From Pseudomonadota bacterium (GTDB lineage: Bacteria > Desulfobacterota > Desulfovibrionia > Desulfovibrionales > Desulfovibrionaceae): a stretch of DNA of 64,000 bases. Below, piece after piece: positions 16,179-25,145 of the stretch; position 1 is the first letter of the stretch; every line of letters starts with the position of its first letter. Below the pieces are notes generated by a model. That model searched no databases. It was not told the origin of the DNA and saw nothing but the letters and a program-made list of their open reading frames with translations. Position numbers and translations under genes: made by a program. The stretch spans positions 1 to 64,000 of the forward strand of contig JAEYOJ010000076.1 in the NCBI GenBank assembly GCA_023411815.1, given 5' to 3'.

Positions 16179-17884
16179 GGCTTGCCTCCCTGGGATTCGA
16201 GCGGGAAGCCGGCCTTGCGCCAGGCCTCCAGCCCTCCGTCCAGGATCACCACCGACTCGTGGCCGCGCAGTGCCAGCTTTTCGGCCACCTGCCGGTCGTA
16301 GAGCAGGCTCACGCTGCGGCCGTAGACGATGATGCGTGCGTCCAGCGGCAGGTCGGCGAAGCGCATGGCGTAGACGAAATCGAACAGGGCCGGCGGCAGG
16401 TTCACTGCGCCTCGGATGCGCTCCTGCTCGAAGAACTCTGCCGGCCGGGCGTCGATGAGCACGGCGCGGCCGGCGTCCAGCTCGGCCTTTGCCGCGGTGG
16501 CGGTCAGGGCCGTGGGAGCGGGAGTGAACAGGGCACGGGGCACTATCTCCACCCTGCCGGGGCTGACCAGGTTGTAGAGCAGGCCCAGGCACAGGCTGAC
16601 CAGCATGATCAGGGCCAGATCGCGCCAGGAGAAGCGCTTCATGCGTTCCAGCTCGCCGCGCAGGGCGGCGGATATGCGGATTTTGGCGGCCTGGAGCAGG
16701 TCTATCTCCTGCTTGGCGCTGGTGAGCTGGGCGATGGTTTCGCGCAGTTCGCTGTTGCGTTGCGAAAGGTCCAGGTTCAGGCGCTTGGCCATCTCGTGTT
16801 GGCGGGCTCCGTCCAGGCTCAGCATGAAGCTGTCGAGCTGCGCCTTCAGCAGCTCCTGCTCGGCGCGGGTCAGGTCCCGGCCAGAGAGTCGCGGGCCGAT
16901 GGCGAGCACGCCCCGGCATTGCTCGTCCACCGCGAACAGGAGCACGACGCGGGGATCGCCGGGCAATCCTTCCGGCGGCTGTGTCAATGTCCGCGACTCC
17001 AGCGGCCGGGGCATGCGGTCCTTGGAGGCCACGAACAGGCCGAGCAGGGTCTGGCGGGCCCGCGGCGTGACCAGCGATGCGCGCTCATGGTCGGAAAGGC
17101 CCAGTGCGGCCAAGGCCGGAACCTCTTCGGCGTCGTCCAGCACGGCCAGGAAGGCCCGCTCCAGGCCGAAGCTGCCCACCACTGTCTTGAGGAAGGTGTC
17201 CATGGCCCTGACCGGGTCCAACTCGCCGGACAGTTCGCGCGTGGTCTCGAACAGAACGGACAGGTGGAAGGCGCGGCGGTCCAGCTCGTCCTGCGTAGCG
17301 GCTCTGGCGGCCAGGGCCTTCTCCAGGTGCGCCGTGCGCTCGGCCAGGACGCGGCCCATGCGCGCCACGGTCTCGGCGTTGCCCGCGCAGCGCACGGCCA
17401 TGCTGATATTGCCGATGAGCTTCTCCAGGTAGACGGTCTCGTCCGCGTCCAGGAGCGTCTCGGTGAGCCTTCCGCCCAGCACGACCAGGCCGCGCAGGTC
17501 CTGGTCCACGGCCCATACGGCCATGGTCTCGGTGCCTTCGGGCAGCAGGCCGTTGCGGCCGAGGTGCTGGCCGGTGAGCAGCGCGGGGGGCTGACCGATG
17601 TCCGGAGGCGCTACGCCGACGGCCTCGGGCGGGACGAAGATCCGCGTCGTCAGGTCCGGGGCCGCGACCGCCAGGGCGGCGGCTTCGTGCGGCTCCAGGC
17701 CCCGGCTGGACTGGGCCTGTATATGGCCGTCGGGCGTGCACAGCGCTATGTAGCCCCAGGTGAGGCCCAGAGGCCCCATGGCCATGGGCAGGAAGACGCG
17801 GATTATGCCGGCGGGGGTGGCCTGCCCAGCCAGCTCATGGGTTATTTCGGCCAGGGACTCAAGAAGGAAGACCTTGCGATCCAT
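16175..17884 (-). CDS. GAF - coiled coil - TM - rhodanese fusion protein
   Basis: A 569-residue fusion. The N-terminal part contains two GAF-like sensory regions (about 1-190 and 215-375), then a coiled-coil segment, one membrane helix (LALIMLVSLCLGLLYNLV) and a C-terminal rhodanese domain (about 470-565). By topology the rhodanese would be periplasmic. Its active-site loop reads VYGRSVSLLYDR: the catalytic cysteine normally after VY is replaced by glycine, so sulfur transfer is unlikely and a binding or signalling role is more plausible. The start at 17884 has GGGAG 8 nt upstream; an alternative ATG at 17938 adds 18 residues. The fusion is unusual and its function is not known. Confidence 0.75.
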   Translation of the reverse strand: MDRKVFLLESLAEITHELAGQATPAGIIRVFLPMAMGPLGLTWGYIALCTPDGHIQAQSSRGLEPHEAAALAVAAPDLTTRIFVPPEAVGVAPPDIGQPPALLTGQHLGRNGLLPEGTETMAVWAVDQDLRGLVVLGGRLTETLLDADETVYLEKLIGNISMAVRCAGNAETVARMGRVLAERTAHLEKALAARAATQDELDRRAFHLSVLFETTRELSGELDPVRAMDTFLKTVVGSFGLERAFLAVLDDAEEVPALAALGLSDHERASLVTPRARQTLLGLFVASKDRMPRPLESRTLTQPPEGLPGDPRVVLLFAVDEQCRGVLAIGPRLSGRDLTRAEQELLKAQLDSFMLSLDGARQHEMAKRLNLDLSQRNSELRETIAQLTSAKQEIDLLQAAKIRISAALRGELERMKRFSWRDLALIMLVSLCLGLLYNLVSPGRVEIVPRALFTPAPTALTATAAKAELDAGRAVLIDARPAEFFEQERIRGAVNLPPALFDFVYAMRFADLPLDARIIVYGRSVSLLYDRQVAEKLALRGHESVVILDGGLEAWRKAGFPLESQGGKP

Positions 17885-17977
17885 GCTCCAGTCTCCCGTC
17901 TCGGGGTCGGCTCGGTCGATGCGTATGTCCGTGTTCATCAAGCCATCCGGGGATAAAGGCAAAAGGGTTGCATGACG

Positions 17978-18619
17978 CTAACGCAGCAGGTCGCGGATGC
18001 GGGCGAAGAGCGCGTCCACGTCATCGATGACGCCCAGGTGAGCGAAGCGCACGGTGCCGGTCTTGTCCACGAGCATGGTGAAGGGGGTCAGGGGCTCGCC
18101 CAGGAGCTTGTGCACCCTGTATTCGGGATCCGGCACCACGGGGTATGCGTAGCCGCCCTTGGCGCGCAGGTAGGCCGTCTCCTGCGGCGTGCCGCCGGCG
18201 GCCAAGCCGAGCATCGTGACCCTGTCCCGCAGCCCGGCTCTCTTGAGTCGCGCCGCCAGCGAGTTGAAGCCCGGAAGCTGCCGGTGGCACTGCGGACAGT
18301 ATACGCCGATGACCTCAAGGAGCACCAGTTCGGACTGAAGTTGCGCCAGACCGAAGGGGGCGTCGCCCGTCAGGCCCAGCTCGGCCGCGCTTGCGGGGTC
18401 TCCGGGCGCATCCATGCTCAGCTCGGGCAGTTTGTCGCCCTGCGCGGGAAGCGCTGCCGCATGGGCCTGCACTGGTGGACAGAGCATGCAGACCATGCAG
18501 ACTATGCAGACCAGGCAGGTCAGGCAAATCAGGCGGACCTGGCAAGTCGGACGGAACAGGCGGATCGTCCTGGCGATCCAGCCTGGTGCGAAACGCATGT
18601 ACATGTAGCGGTTTGTCAT
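17978..18619 (-). CDS. TlpA-like thioredoxin-fold protein with a Cys-ladder signal
   Basis: A 213-residue exported thioredoxin-like protein of the AhpC/TSA-TlpA type. The active-site motif is CPQC at 108-111, followed by HRQLPGFNSLAARL, and the cis-proline region is LTPFTMLVDKTG. The N-terminal hydrophobic segment (about 28-48) has a cysteine at every third position from Cys32 to Cys47 (six in a row), placing them along a 3-residue ladder; the DNA below it is a degenerate 9-nt repeat. A GCGAGG site 4 nt before the ATG at 18619 fixes the start. It probably reduces or monitors disulfides together with the downstream GAF-rhodanese and MauE-like proteins. Confidence 0.85.
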   Translation of the reverse strand: MTNRYMYMRFAPGWIARTIRLFRPTCQVRLICLTCLVCIVCMVCMLCPPVQAHAAALPAQGDKLPELSMDAPGDPASAAELGLTGDAPFGLAQLQSELVLLEVIGVYCPQCHRQLPGFNSLAARLKRAGLRDRVTMLGLAAGGTPQETAYLRAKGGYAYPVVPDPEYRVHKLLGEPLTPFTMLVDKTGTVRFAHLGVIDDVDALFARIRDLLR

Positions 18620-18677
18620 GGGGCCTCGCACGTTGTTTTGGGTTTAGACTCTCCGTCCGCCTGCCGCCGGCCGCTGC

Positions 18678-19397
18678 CTATGTCCGGCCGAGCGTGCGCA
18701 ATGCCTCCTCCTGACTGGTGAAGACCGGGGCCAGCTTGGTGATGCCCACGATGTCGAAGACCTTGCGGAAGTTGTCCGACAGCCCCGATATGGCCAGGGG
18801 GATGTCGCGCTTGCGGGTGTCGAGCAGGAGCTGGGTCAGGATGGCGATGCCCGCGCCGTTGATGGAGGCGTTGTCCGAAAAACGCAGCAGCAGTCCGCCC
18901 TTGTAGGCGCCGGCCTGCTCGAAGGCCTTCTGCAGGTAGGGCTCGGAGCGGGAGGTGACGTTGCCCTGGATGTCGATGATGCCCTTGTCGCCGTGGCTGC
19001 TGACCGCGACCTCCTCGGCCTTGTTGCGGGCCAGGCGGATGCGTTCGCCGGCCCGGTTCAGGGCGTTGTCCAGATCCTGCTTGCGGATGGGCTTGTTGAT
19101 GAAGTCCGTGGCGTCGAGGTTCAGGGCCTTGATGGCCAGATCCATGTCGCCGTGGCCGGTGATGACGATGACCTCGGTGTACGGGTCCATCTCCTTGATG
19201 TGCTTGAGCACGGCGATGCCGTCCATGCCCGGCATCTTGATGTCCGTGAGCACGATGGGCGGCTTCTCCTGCTTGAAAACGGCCAGGCCCTCCTCGCCGT
19301 TTTCCGCCGTCAGGACCTCGAAGCCGTAGGCTCCGAGGAAGAGCCTGAACATGGCTAGCGTGGGCTTCTCGTCGTCGATGATGAGAATCTTGTGCAT
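18678..19397 (-). CDS. Response regulator with C-terminal STAS-like domain
   Basis: A 239-residue protein with a receiver domain (1-120; D8/D9, phospho-acceptor Asp52 in LTDIKMPGMDG, Thr79, Lys102). A second domain at about 135-235 has the STAS anti-sigma-antagonist layout (IDIQGNV..., LLLRFSDNASINGAGIAIL, FRKVFDIVGITKL). The likely output is protein binding in a partner switch rather than DNA binding. It is the third gene of the operon binding lipoprotein - histidine kinase - regulator, and the kinase is the obvious phosphodonor. The SpoIIE phosphatase at 5125 could in principle act on this class of domain; that link is speculation. Confidence 0.85.
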   Translation of the reverse strand: MHKILIIDDEKPTLAMFRLFLGAYGFEVLTAENGEEGLAVFKQEKPPIVLTDIKMPGMDGIAVLKHIKEMDPYTEVIVITGHGDMDLAIKALNLDATDFINKPIRKQDLDNALNRAGERIRLARNKAEEVAVSSHGDKGIIDIQGNVTSRSEPYLQKAFEQAGAYKGGLLLRFSDNASINGAGIAILTQLLLDTRKRDIPLAISGLSDNFRKVFDIVGITKLAPVFTSQEEALRTLGRT

Positions 19398-19407
19398 GGC
19401 TCCCGCC

Positions 19408-21387
19408 TTATGCTTGCGGCTTGGCCGCCGGGAAGGTCAGGGTGAAGGTGGTGCCTTCGCCCTTCCTGCTCCGGATGCGGATGTCGCCGTTGTAATCCTT
19501 CACGATGCCGTACGATATGGACAAGCCCAGGCCCATGCCCTGGCCAAGCTCCTTGGTGGTGAAGAACGGCTCGAAGACCTTGTGCAGGTCCTCCTCGGCG
19601 ATGCCCACGCCCGTGTCGGACACGGAGATGGTGACGAACCCGTTGTCGGCCGAGGTGTGGATGGCGACCCTGCCGTCTCCGGGCGCGCGGCCGTCGCGGT
19701 CGAGGATGGCGTCGCGCGCGTTGGACACGAGGTTGAAGAGCACCTGCTGCATGCGGTTGTCGTGGGCCAGGATGGGCGGCAGGTTGTCGGCCAGGTCCAG
19801 CTCGACCTCCACGTTGGACAGCTTGAACTGCTGTCCGACGATGTTCATGACCCCGCGTATGGAGCGGTTCACGTCGAGCTGCTCCTTGACGAAGTGCGTC
19901 TTGCGGCCGAAGGCGCGCAGGGTGTTGATGATCTCCGTGGCCCGGTCCACCTGGGCGCTGATTTCGACCGTGACCTGGTGCAGGCTCTCGCCGGGTATCT
20001 CCCGGCCCTCCTCGCTCATCATGCTCAGGAAGTCGCTGCCCATCTTGATGGCGTTGAGGGGCTGGTTCAACTCGTGGGCGATGCCGGCGCTCATCTCGCC
20101 CAGGGTCTTCATCTTGCTGGCCTGGATGAGCTGGGCGTCCTTCTCGATCATCTCGGTGATGTCGGTCACGGCGATGATGACCGCCTGGCGGCCCTTGTAG
20201 CTGATGGGGCAGGCATGCAGGTTCACGTAGAAGGGCTGCCTGCCCTTCTTGAAGTGCATGACCTTGGTCAGGTAGACGCAGGATCTCTCCTCGCCCAGGG
20301 TTTCGAAGGCCGGCCGGCACTGGCTGTTGAAGTCGGGGTCCAGGTCCGTGAAGCTCAGGCCCTGCAGCTCGTTCTTGCTGTAGCCGTACAGCTCCTCGGC
20401 GCGCGGGTTGGCGTCCATGATGGAGACGTCGCGGTGGTCAACCACGAAGACCGGGTCCGGCCCGGAGTCGAACAGCGAACGGTATTTCTCCTCGGACTCG
20501 CGCAGCCTGCGGCGGTAGAGCTTGATGGACCAGACCATGTTGCGGAAGGAGTCGGCCAGCTGGGAGACTTCGTCGCCGGAGCGCTTGCGGTAGAAGCTGC
20601 ATTTGGCGCAGGTGTGCAGCCGCTCGCCGTCGTCGGGCGCCTGGGCGGTCTGGTCGAAGTGCCAGCAGGGCAGGTCCGTGTTGCGGTAGGCCGGGCAGTC
20701 CAGGACGTTCCAGCCGGAGTCGGCGAAGTCGAGCTTGATGTCGAAGTTGCCTCGCGAGAGCTCGTCGGAGATGCTTATGAGCTTCTGGATGGGCAGGGTG
20801 ATGCTGCTCGTCAGGCGCAGGCTGACCGCGAAGACGATGACGATGATGAGCGTGATGAAGCCCAGGAAGGTGATGCGCAGCTTGCCAACCAGGTTGTCGA
20901 TGTGCTCCTTGTTCAGGCCCACGTGCACGGTGCCGATCTGGTAGATGCCTTCCTTGACCGGCACGGCGATGTCCAGGGCGGGCTGGTCGAAGACCTCCAC
21001 GCTCTCGAAGGCCTGGGTCACGTCCTGGCCCAGGATGTTGGCCCGTTTGAGGTCCGGGGGGAAGGGCCGGGTGAAGGTATGGGCCAGGACATCGGAGTCC
21101 GAGTCGGTGATGAAGATGTAGGCGATGAGCTGGCGGCGTTCGCCGAGGTGGGCGGTGTCGAAGACCAGGCTGACCAGCTGTGGGGTGTTCTTGTCCAGGA
21201 TGTGGCCGCTGGCGCGGTCGGCGATGGATTGGGCGATGGCCAGGCCGCGGTGCTGCAGCTCGCTGGTCAGGCTGGAGACGAGAATCCAGCGGGCGAGGAA
21301 GGCTATGGCCACGCTGATGAACAGGATGACCGCCAGTATGGAGAAGAAGATCTTGCTCTTGAGGCCGAGCTCGCGCAATCTTTTCAT
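19408..21387 (-). CDS. HAMP-PAS sensor histidine kinase with Cys-cluster insert
   Basis: A 659-residue membrane kinase. A first helix (about 12-35), a periplasmic sensor of about 130 residues and a second helix (about 165-190) are followed by a HAMP region. That region is interrupted by a cysteine cluster: Cys231 (CPAY), Cys241 (CW), Cys260 and Cys263 (CAKC). A PAS domain (about 305-410), a HisKA box AGIAHELNQPLNAI (His438) and an HATPase with NLVSNARDAI and GMGLGLSISYGIV follow. The start at 21387 overlaps the stop of the binding-protein gene (ATGA), so the two are translationally coupled and probably physically paired. The cysteines could bind a metal or an Fe-S centre and sense redox state. 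Confidence 0.9.
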   Translation of the reverse strand: MKRLRELGLKSKIFFSILAVILFISVAIAFLARWILVSSLTSELQHRGLAIAQSIADRASGHILDKNTPQLVSLVFDTAHLGERRQLIAYIFITDSDSDVLAHTFTRPFPPDLKRANILGQDVTQAFESVEVFDQPALDIAVPVKEGIYQIGTVHVGLNKEHIDNLVGKLRITFLGFITLIIVIVFAVSLRLTSSITLPIQKLISISDELSRGNFDIKLDFADSGWNVLDCPAYRNTDLPCWHFDQTAQAPDDGERLHTCAKCSFYRKRSGDEVSQLADSFRNMVWSIKLYRRRLRESEEKYRSLFDSGPDPVFVVDHRDVSIMDANPRAEELYGYSKNELQGLSFTDLDPDFNSQCRPAFETLGEERSCVYLTKVMHFKKGRQPFYVNLHACPISYKGRQAVIIAVTDITEMIEKDAQLIQASKMKTLGEMSAGIAHELNQPLNAIKMGSDFLSMMSEEGREIPGESLHQVTVEISAQVDRATEIINTLRAFGRKTHFVKEQLDVNRSIRGVMNIVGQQFKLSNVEVELDLADNLPPILAHDNRMQQVLFNLVSNARDAILDRDGRAPGDGRVAIHTSADNGFVTISVSDTGVGIAEEDLHKVFEPFFTTKELGQGMGLGLSISYGIVKDYNGDIRIRSRKGEGTTFTLTFPAAKPQA

Positions 21388-22634
21388 GATGATTCCGCAG
21401 GCCCGCGCCTTTTGACAAGGGTCCGGCGCAAATCGGACCACGCCTGGAAAGGCGCGAAGGAGCCGTTCGTGAGCTTCGTGAAATAGACCTGGTCCAGCCC
21501 CTGGTGGTCGTCGGGGCCGAAGCTCACGGATATGCCCTGCAGTAGGGTATAGTCCCGCATGGACTCTATGGCGTCGATGAAGTTCTCGCGGGTCAGCTCC
21601 GGGCCGGCGCGGCGCAGGCCCTCCACGAGCACCCTCGCGTTGAGGAAGGCTTCCAGGCCCACGTAATTGGGCTTGTCTTGCGGATAGAAGCGGCTGAGCA
21701 GGTTGGCGTAATCGGCCGCATCCCGGACTTCGCCGTGCTGGTCCGGCATGGGCGGCGGCACGACCTGGGACATGAGCACCAGGGCGCCTTCCTCGCCTTC
21801 AAGCCGCCGCGCCAGCTCCTCGGCGCCCACGAAGGACACGTGGTAGAACAGCGGGTCGAAGCCCATGGCCCGCGCCTTGTGCACGAACGTGGCGCAGATC
21901 TCGTAGGTGCCGATCATGACCACCGCCTCGGCCCCGGAGGAGGCGATCTTGTCCAGGCCTTCGTCCACATGGTCCGTGCCGCGGATGTAGTTGCCCTTGG
22001 CGATGGGCGCCATGCCGTAATTCTTGAGGGCCAGCTCGGTGCCGGTCAGGCCGTCGAATCCGTAGGCGTCGTACTGGTAGAAGACGGCTATCCTGGACAG
22101 TCCCAGATCCTCGACCATGTGCCGCACGGCCTCCTCGGTTTCCTTGTAGTAGGAGGGCCGGACGTTGATGAGATAGCGGTTGAAGGGCACGCGCAGGTCG
22201 TTGGCGCCGGTGAACATGCCCACAAGCGGGATGGCCGCCTGGTCCACCAGGGGAATGATCTTTACCGTGGTCGGCGTGCCGACGTAGCAGGACAAGGCGA
22301 AGACCTGGTCCTCGATGATGAGCCTCTGCGTATTGGCCAGGCAGCGGGGCGGATCGTAGGCGTCGTCGTAGGCCACGAGGTTGATCTTGCGGCCGTGCAC
22401 CCCGCCCTGCTCGTTGACGTGGTTCAGATAGGCCATGGCCCCGCGCAAGGTCTGGATGCCCAGGTACTGCGCGTGGCCCGACAGGGGCAGGGACGCTCCT
22501 ATGCGGATTTCCCTGTCGCTCACACCCAGGGATCGGTCGCCCCGTTCGTCGCGCACAACCTCGCGGCTGCAACCCGTATGGGCGATTGCGACTGTGAACA
22601 AGACGAGCAGCAACAGCTTGTTGAATATTTGCAT
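21384..22634 (-). CDS. Periplasmic ligand-binding lipoprotein (branched-chain amino acid type)
   Basis: A 416-residue protein with a lipoprotein signal (Cys22) and a type I periplasmic-binding fold of the Leu/Ile/Val or urea/amide family (IRIGASLPLSGHAQYLGIQTLRGA at the start is typical). No permease or ATPase genes are nearby. Instead the gene overlaps a histidine kinase gene by 4 nt and is followed by a receiver-STAS gene, so it is likelier a sensory binding protein that presents its ligand to the kinase than a transport component. The ligand is unknown. Confidence 0.88.
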   Translation of the reverse strand: MQIFNKLLLLVLFTVAIAHTGCSREVVRDERGDRSLGVSDREIRIGASLPLSGHAQYLGIQTLRGAMAYLNHVNEQGGVHGRKINLVAYDDAYDPPRCLANTQRLIIEDQVFALSCYVGTPTTVKIIPLVDQAAIPLVGMFTGANDLRVPFNRYLINVRPSYYKETEEAVRHMVEDLGLSRIAVFYQYDAYGFDGLTGTELALKNYGMAPIAKGNYIRGTDHVDEGLDKIASSGAEAVVMIGTYEICATFVHKARAMGFDPLFYHVSFVGAEELARRLEGEEGALVLMSQVVPPPMPDQHGEVRDAADYANLLSRFYPQDKPNYVGLEAFLNARVLVEGLRRAGPELTRENFIDAIESMRDYTLLQGISVSFGPDDHQGLDQVYFTKLTNGSFAPFQAWSDLRRTLVKRRGPAESS

Positions 22635-23022
22635 GCCCTGTTCCGAATGCCCTGTCCCGGCTGTAGTATTCCCTTACCAATTGCTACCTCCATAGCTTCA
22701 GTGCGTCAAGAACGACAGCCGCCCAACTCATACCTGCGCATGAATTTCCGCAATCGCCTATAACCGAAAGGCTTATGGCCCGAGTTTTTTCTTGAGCCGA
22801 ATGCGGCGGCGACCGCCCCGCCATTGCCGGCGTGCGAACATGGGCCGGCCGTCGGCGATCCGGCTTATGCGCCGGCCGTGTCGCGGAAAAACAGTACAGA
22901 GCGGCCAGCGTGCTCATGCAATGCCGTTGCTGGTATGGTGTGGAGGAGACAGGATAAAAACCATCCGGGCTTTGCCAAAACTCTCCAGGAAGGGTAGTCT
23001 TGGGCAGGAGTGTGCGCCCGGC
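22635..23022. other. Divergent intergenic region, no gene seen
   Basis: A 388-nt gap between the binding-lipoprotein operon (minus) and the glycosyltransferase operon (plus). It should contain both promoters. No repeat unit, RNA gene or supported small gene was recognised; open frames across it lack initiation signals. Confidence 0.5.
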
Positions 23023-23997
23023 ATGAGCCTGAATGCGATCGACGGCCCGCGCGTGTGCGTCGTGGTCCTGAACTACAATGGGCGGGAGGATACCCTGGCC
23101 TGCCTGAACGCCCTGAATTCCATGGACCCGAGGCCCTGGGACATCGGCGCGGTCGCGGTGTGCGACAACGGGTCCTCCGACGGATCTCCCGAGGCTTTCG
23201 CGGCCTGGGCCAGGCTGCGAGGCCTGGACCTGCTGGAGCGCCGGGGCCCGCATCCCGAGTCGCCTCCGCGGGGTTTCCGGGGGCTGGCGCTGGTGCGCAA
23301 CGGGCGCAACCTGGGCTTCGCGGCCGGCTGCAACCCCGGCCTGCGCCTGGGGCTGGCCATGGGCGCGGATTTCCTGTGGCTGCTCAACAACGACACCCTG
23401 CCCGAACCGGAAGCCCTGGCCGCCCTGCTGGAGCTTTCCGACGACCGGGCCGTCCTGGGCTCCAGCGTGGTGCACGCCAGCGACCCGGGGCGCGTGCAGG
23501 CGGCCGGAGGCTGCCGCTACAACCCTCTGACCACGGTCCTGACCCCGCACCTCGGCGGCAGGCTCCTGGGCGAGGCCCAGGACACGCGGGGGGAGCCCGA
23601 GCTGGATTACGTGTACGGCGCAAGCATGTTCCTGCCCCGGAAGCTGCTGGAACGGACCGGCCTGCTGAACGAGGAGCACTTCCTGTACTACGAGGAGCTG
23701 GACCTCTGCAGCCGGGCCAGGAGCGCCGGCTTCGCCCTGCGCTGGTGCCGGGGGAGCGTGGTTCGCCACGCTGGCGGCTCCAGCGTGGGCCGGGCTGGGC
23801 GGGCCCTGGCCTGCTATCACGAGAACCTGAGCACGCTCGTCTACACGCGCAACCATCATCCCGGCCTGCTGCCCCTGGCCGCGGCCATCCGCCTGGCAGG
23901 CAAGTCCGCGGCCTTGGCCGTGCGCGGCCAGTGGCGGCTGTTCGGCCCGCTGGCCAGGGCCTACATCGACTTCCTCGCCGAGCGGAGACAGGCGTGA
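23023..23997 (+). CDS. Family 2 glycosyltransferase (rhamnosyltransferase-like)
   Basis: A 324-residue cytoplasmic GT-A enzyme. It starts VCVVVLNYNGRED, has the nucleotide-sugar-binding VCDNGSSDGS and the metal-binding LLNNDT (DxD-like) motif, followed by DYVYGASMFLPRKLL and FLYYEELDLCSRARSAGF, the acceptor/catalytic segment of this family. The start at 23023 is the first ATG before the conserved strand, with AGGAG 14 nt upstream, a long spacing. The gene overlaps the following GT4 gene at GTGA, so both probably act on the same glycan (polysaccharide or glycoprotein glycan). Donor and acceptor are unknown. Confidence 0.85.
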   Translation: MSLNAIDGPRVCVVVLNYNGREDTLACLNALNSMDPRPWDIGAVAVCDNGSSDGSPEAFAAWARLRGLDLLERRGPHPESPPRGFRGLALVRNGRNLGFAAGCNPGLRLGLAMGADFLWLLNNDTLPEPEALAALLELSDDRAVLGSSVVHASDPGRVQAAGGCRYNPLTTVLTPHLGGRLLGEAQDTRGEPELDYVYGASMFLPRKLLERTGLLNEEHFLYYEELDLCSRARSAGFALRWCRGSVVRHAGGSSVGRAGRALACYHENLSTLVYTRNHHPGLLPLAAAIRLAGKSAALAVRGQWRLFGPLARAYIDFLAERRQA

Positions 23998-25106
23998 GAA
24001 CCCTGGTCCTGCACGACTATTTCGAGGCCCCCGAGGGCGGCGGCCGCCTCTGCTGCGACCTGGCGGCAGGCCTTGGCGCCGACCTGGCCTACGGCTTCCT
24101 GTCCCCTGGCCATCCCTTTTTCGTCGCGCCGGAGGCAGTCCCCGAGGCGCGACGCATCGACCTCGGCGCGCGCAGCGACATCCCTGGCCTGCGACAGTTG
24201 CGTCTGGCCATGGCGTTCTTGAAGCGCACAAGTTTCGTGGACGGATACGATACGGCGATCTACAGCGGCTCTTATGCACCCATGGCCGTACGCCATGCTG
24301 CAAGGCGCAACATCCTTTATTGCCATACCCCGCCGCGCTTTCTGTATGATCAGCGCGAGCATTTCCTTTCGCTGGCGGCGCCCTGGCAGCGCCCGTTGCT
24401 TTTGGCCTTGACCTCCTGGCTCAAGACCCGCTACGAAGCTGCCGTGACGGCCATGAACGCCGTTCTGGCCAATTCCGTGAACGTGCAGCGGCGCATCCGG
24501 TCCTTCCTCGGCCATCTGGCCGGCTCGGTTCCCCACGTGTTGAACGCCGAGGTGGTCCATCCTCCATGCCATACAGGACGCTATTCCTGGCTGGGCCAGG
24601 ACGGGTACTATCTGTCCCTGGCCAGGCTGGACGCGCTCAAGCGCGTGGACATGGTCGTGGAGGCCTTCGCCCGCATGCCGGACAAACGGCTGGTGGTCGT
24701 CTCGACCGGACCACAGATGAATAAAATTCAGTTGCGGGCGCGTGGGTTGAATACTATCAGTATAATTGGCCCAGTAGCGGAAGTTCGCCTGCGTGAGCTT
24801 CTGGGCCGTTGCGTGGCCACGGTCTACGTGCCGGTGGACGAGGATTTCGGCCTGGCGCCGGTGGAATCCATGGCCGCGGGCAAACCCGTCATCGGCGTGG
24901 CCGAGGGGGGGCTCCTGGAGACGGTCCGGCACGGCGAGACGGGCACTCTTCTGCCGCCCGCCTTTGGCGTAGAGGATTTGGTCCAGGCCGTGCGGGACAT
25001 GACGCCCGGCAAGGCGCGGATCATGCGCGAGGCTTGCCGGGCAAGAGCCCGGGAATTCGATATAGAGCGTTTCCTGGAACGCATGGCGGACCTAACGAGT
25101 CGCTAG
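23994..25106 (+). CDS. Family 4 glycosyltransferase
   Basis: A 370-residue GT-B enzyme starting at a GTG that overlaps the previous stop codon (GTGA). The N-terminal half has YSGSYAPMAVRHAARRNILYCHTPPRF, typical of family 4 mannosyl/rhamnosyl-type enzymes. The donor-site signature EDFGLAPVESMAAGKPVIG, followed by GGLLETV, is intact near residues 280-305. It is co-transcribed with the upstream GT2 enzyme and 39 nt before the TPR lipoprotein gene that leads into the secretion operon. The sugar specificity cannot be told. Confidence 0.88.
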   Translation: MRTLVLHDYFEAPEGGGRLCCDLAAGLGADLAYGFLSPGHPFFVAPEAVPEARRIDLGARSDIPGLRQLRLAMAFLKRTSFVDGYDTAIYSGSYAPMAVRHAARRNILYCHTPPRFLYDQREHFLSLAAPWQRPLLLALTSWLKTRYEAAVTAMNAVLANSVNVQRRIRSFLGHLAGSVPHVLNAEVVHPPCHTGRYSWLGQDGYYLSLARLDALKRVDMVVEAFARMPDKRLVVVSTGPQMNKIQLRARGLNTISIIGPVAEVRLRELLGRCVATVYVPVDEDFGLAPVESMAAGKPVIGVAEGGLLETVRHGETGTLLPPAFGVEDLVQAVRDMTPGKARIMREACRARAREFDIERFLERMADLTSR

Positions 25107-25145
25107 GCTCCATACCGTGACGGTTTTGGATAGGGGGCGGAGAGC

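Noticed and set aside
18480..18545. Short tandem repeat considered as a CRISPR or VNTR locus
   Set aside because: Units are 9 nt, in frame and coding for the signal segment; there are no spacers.
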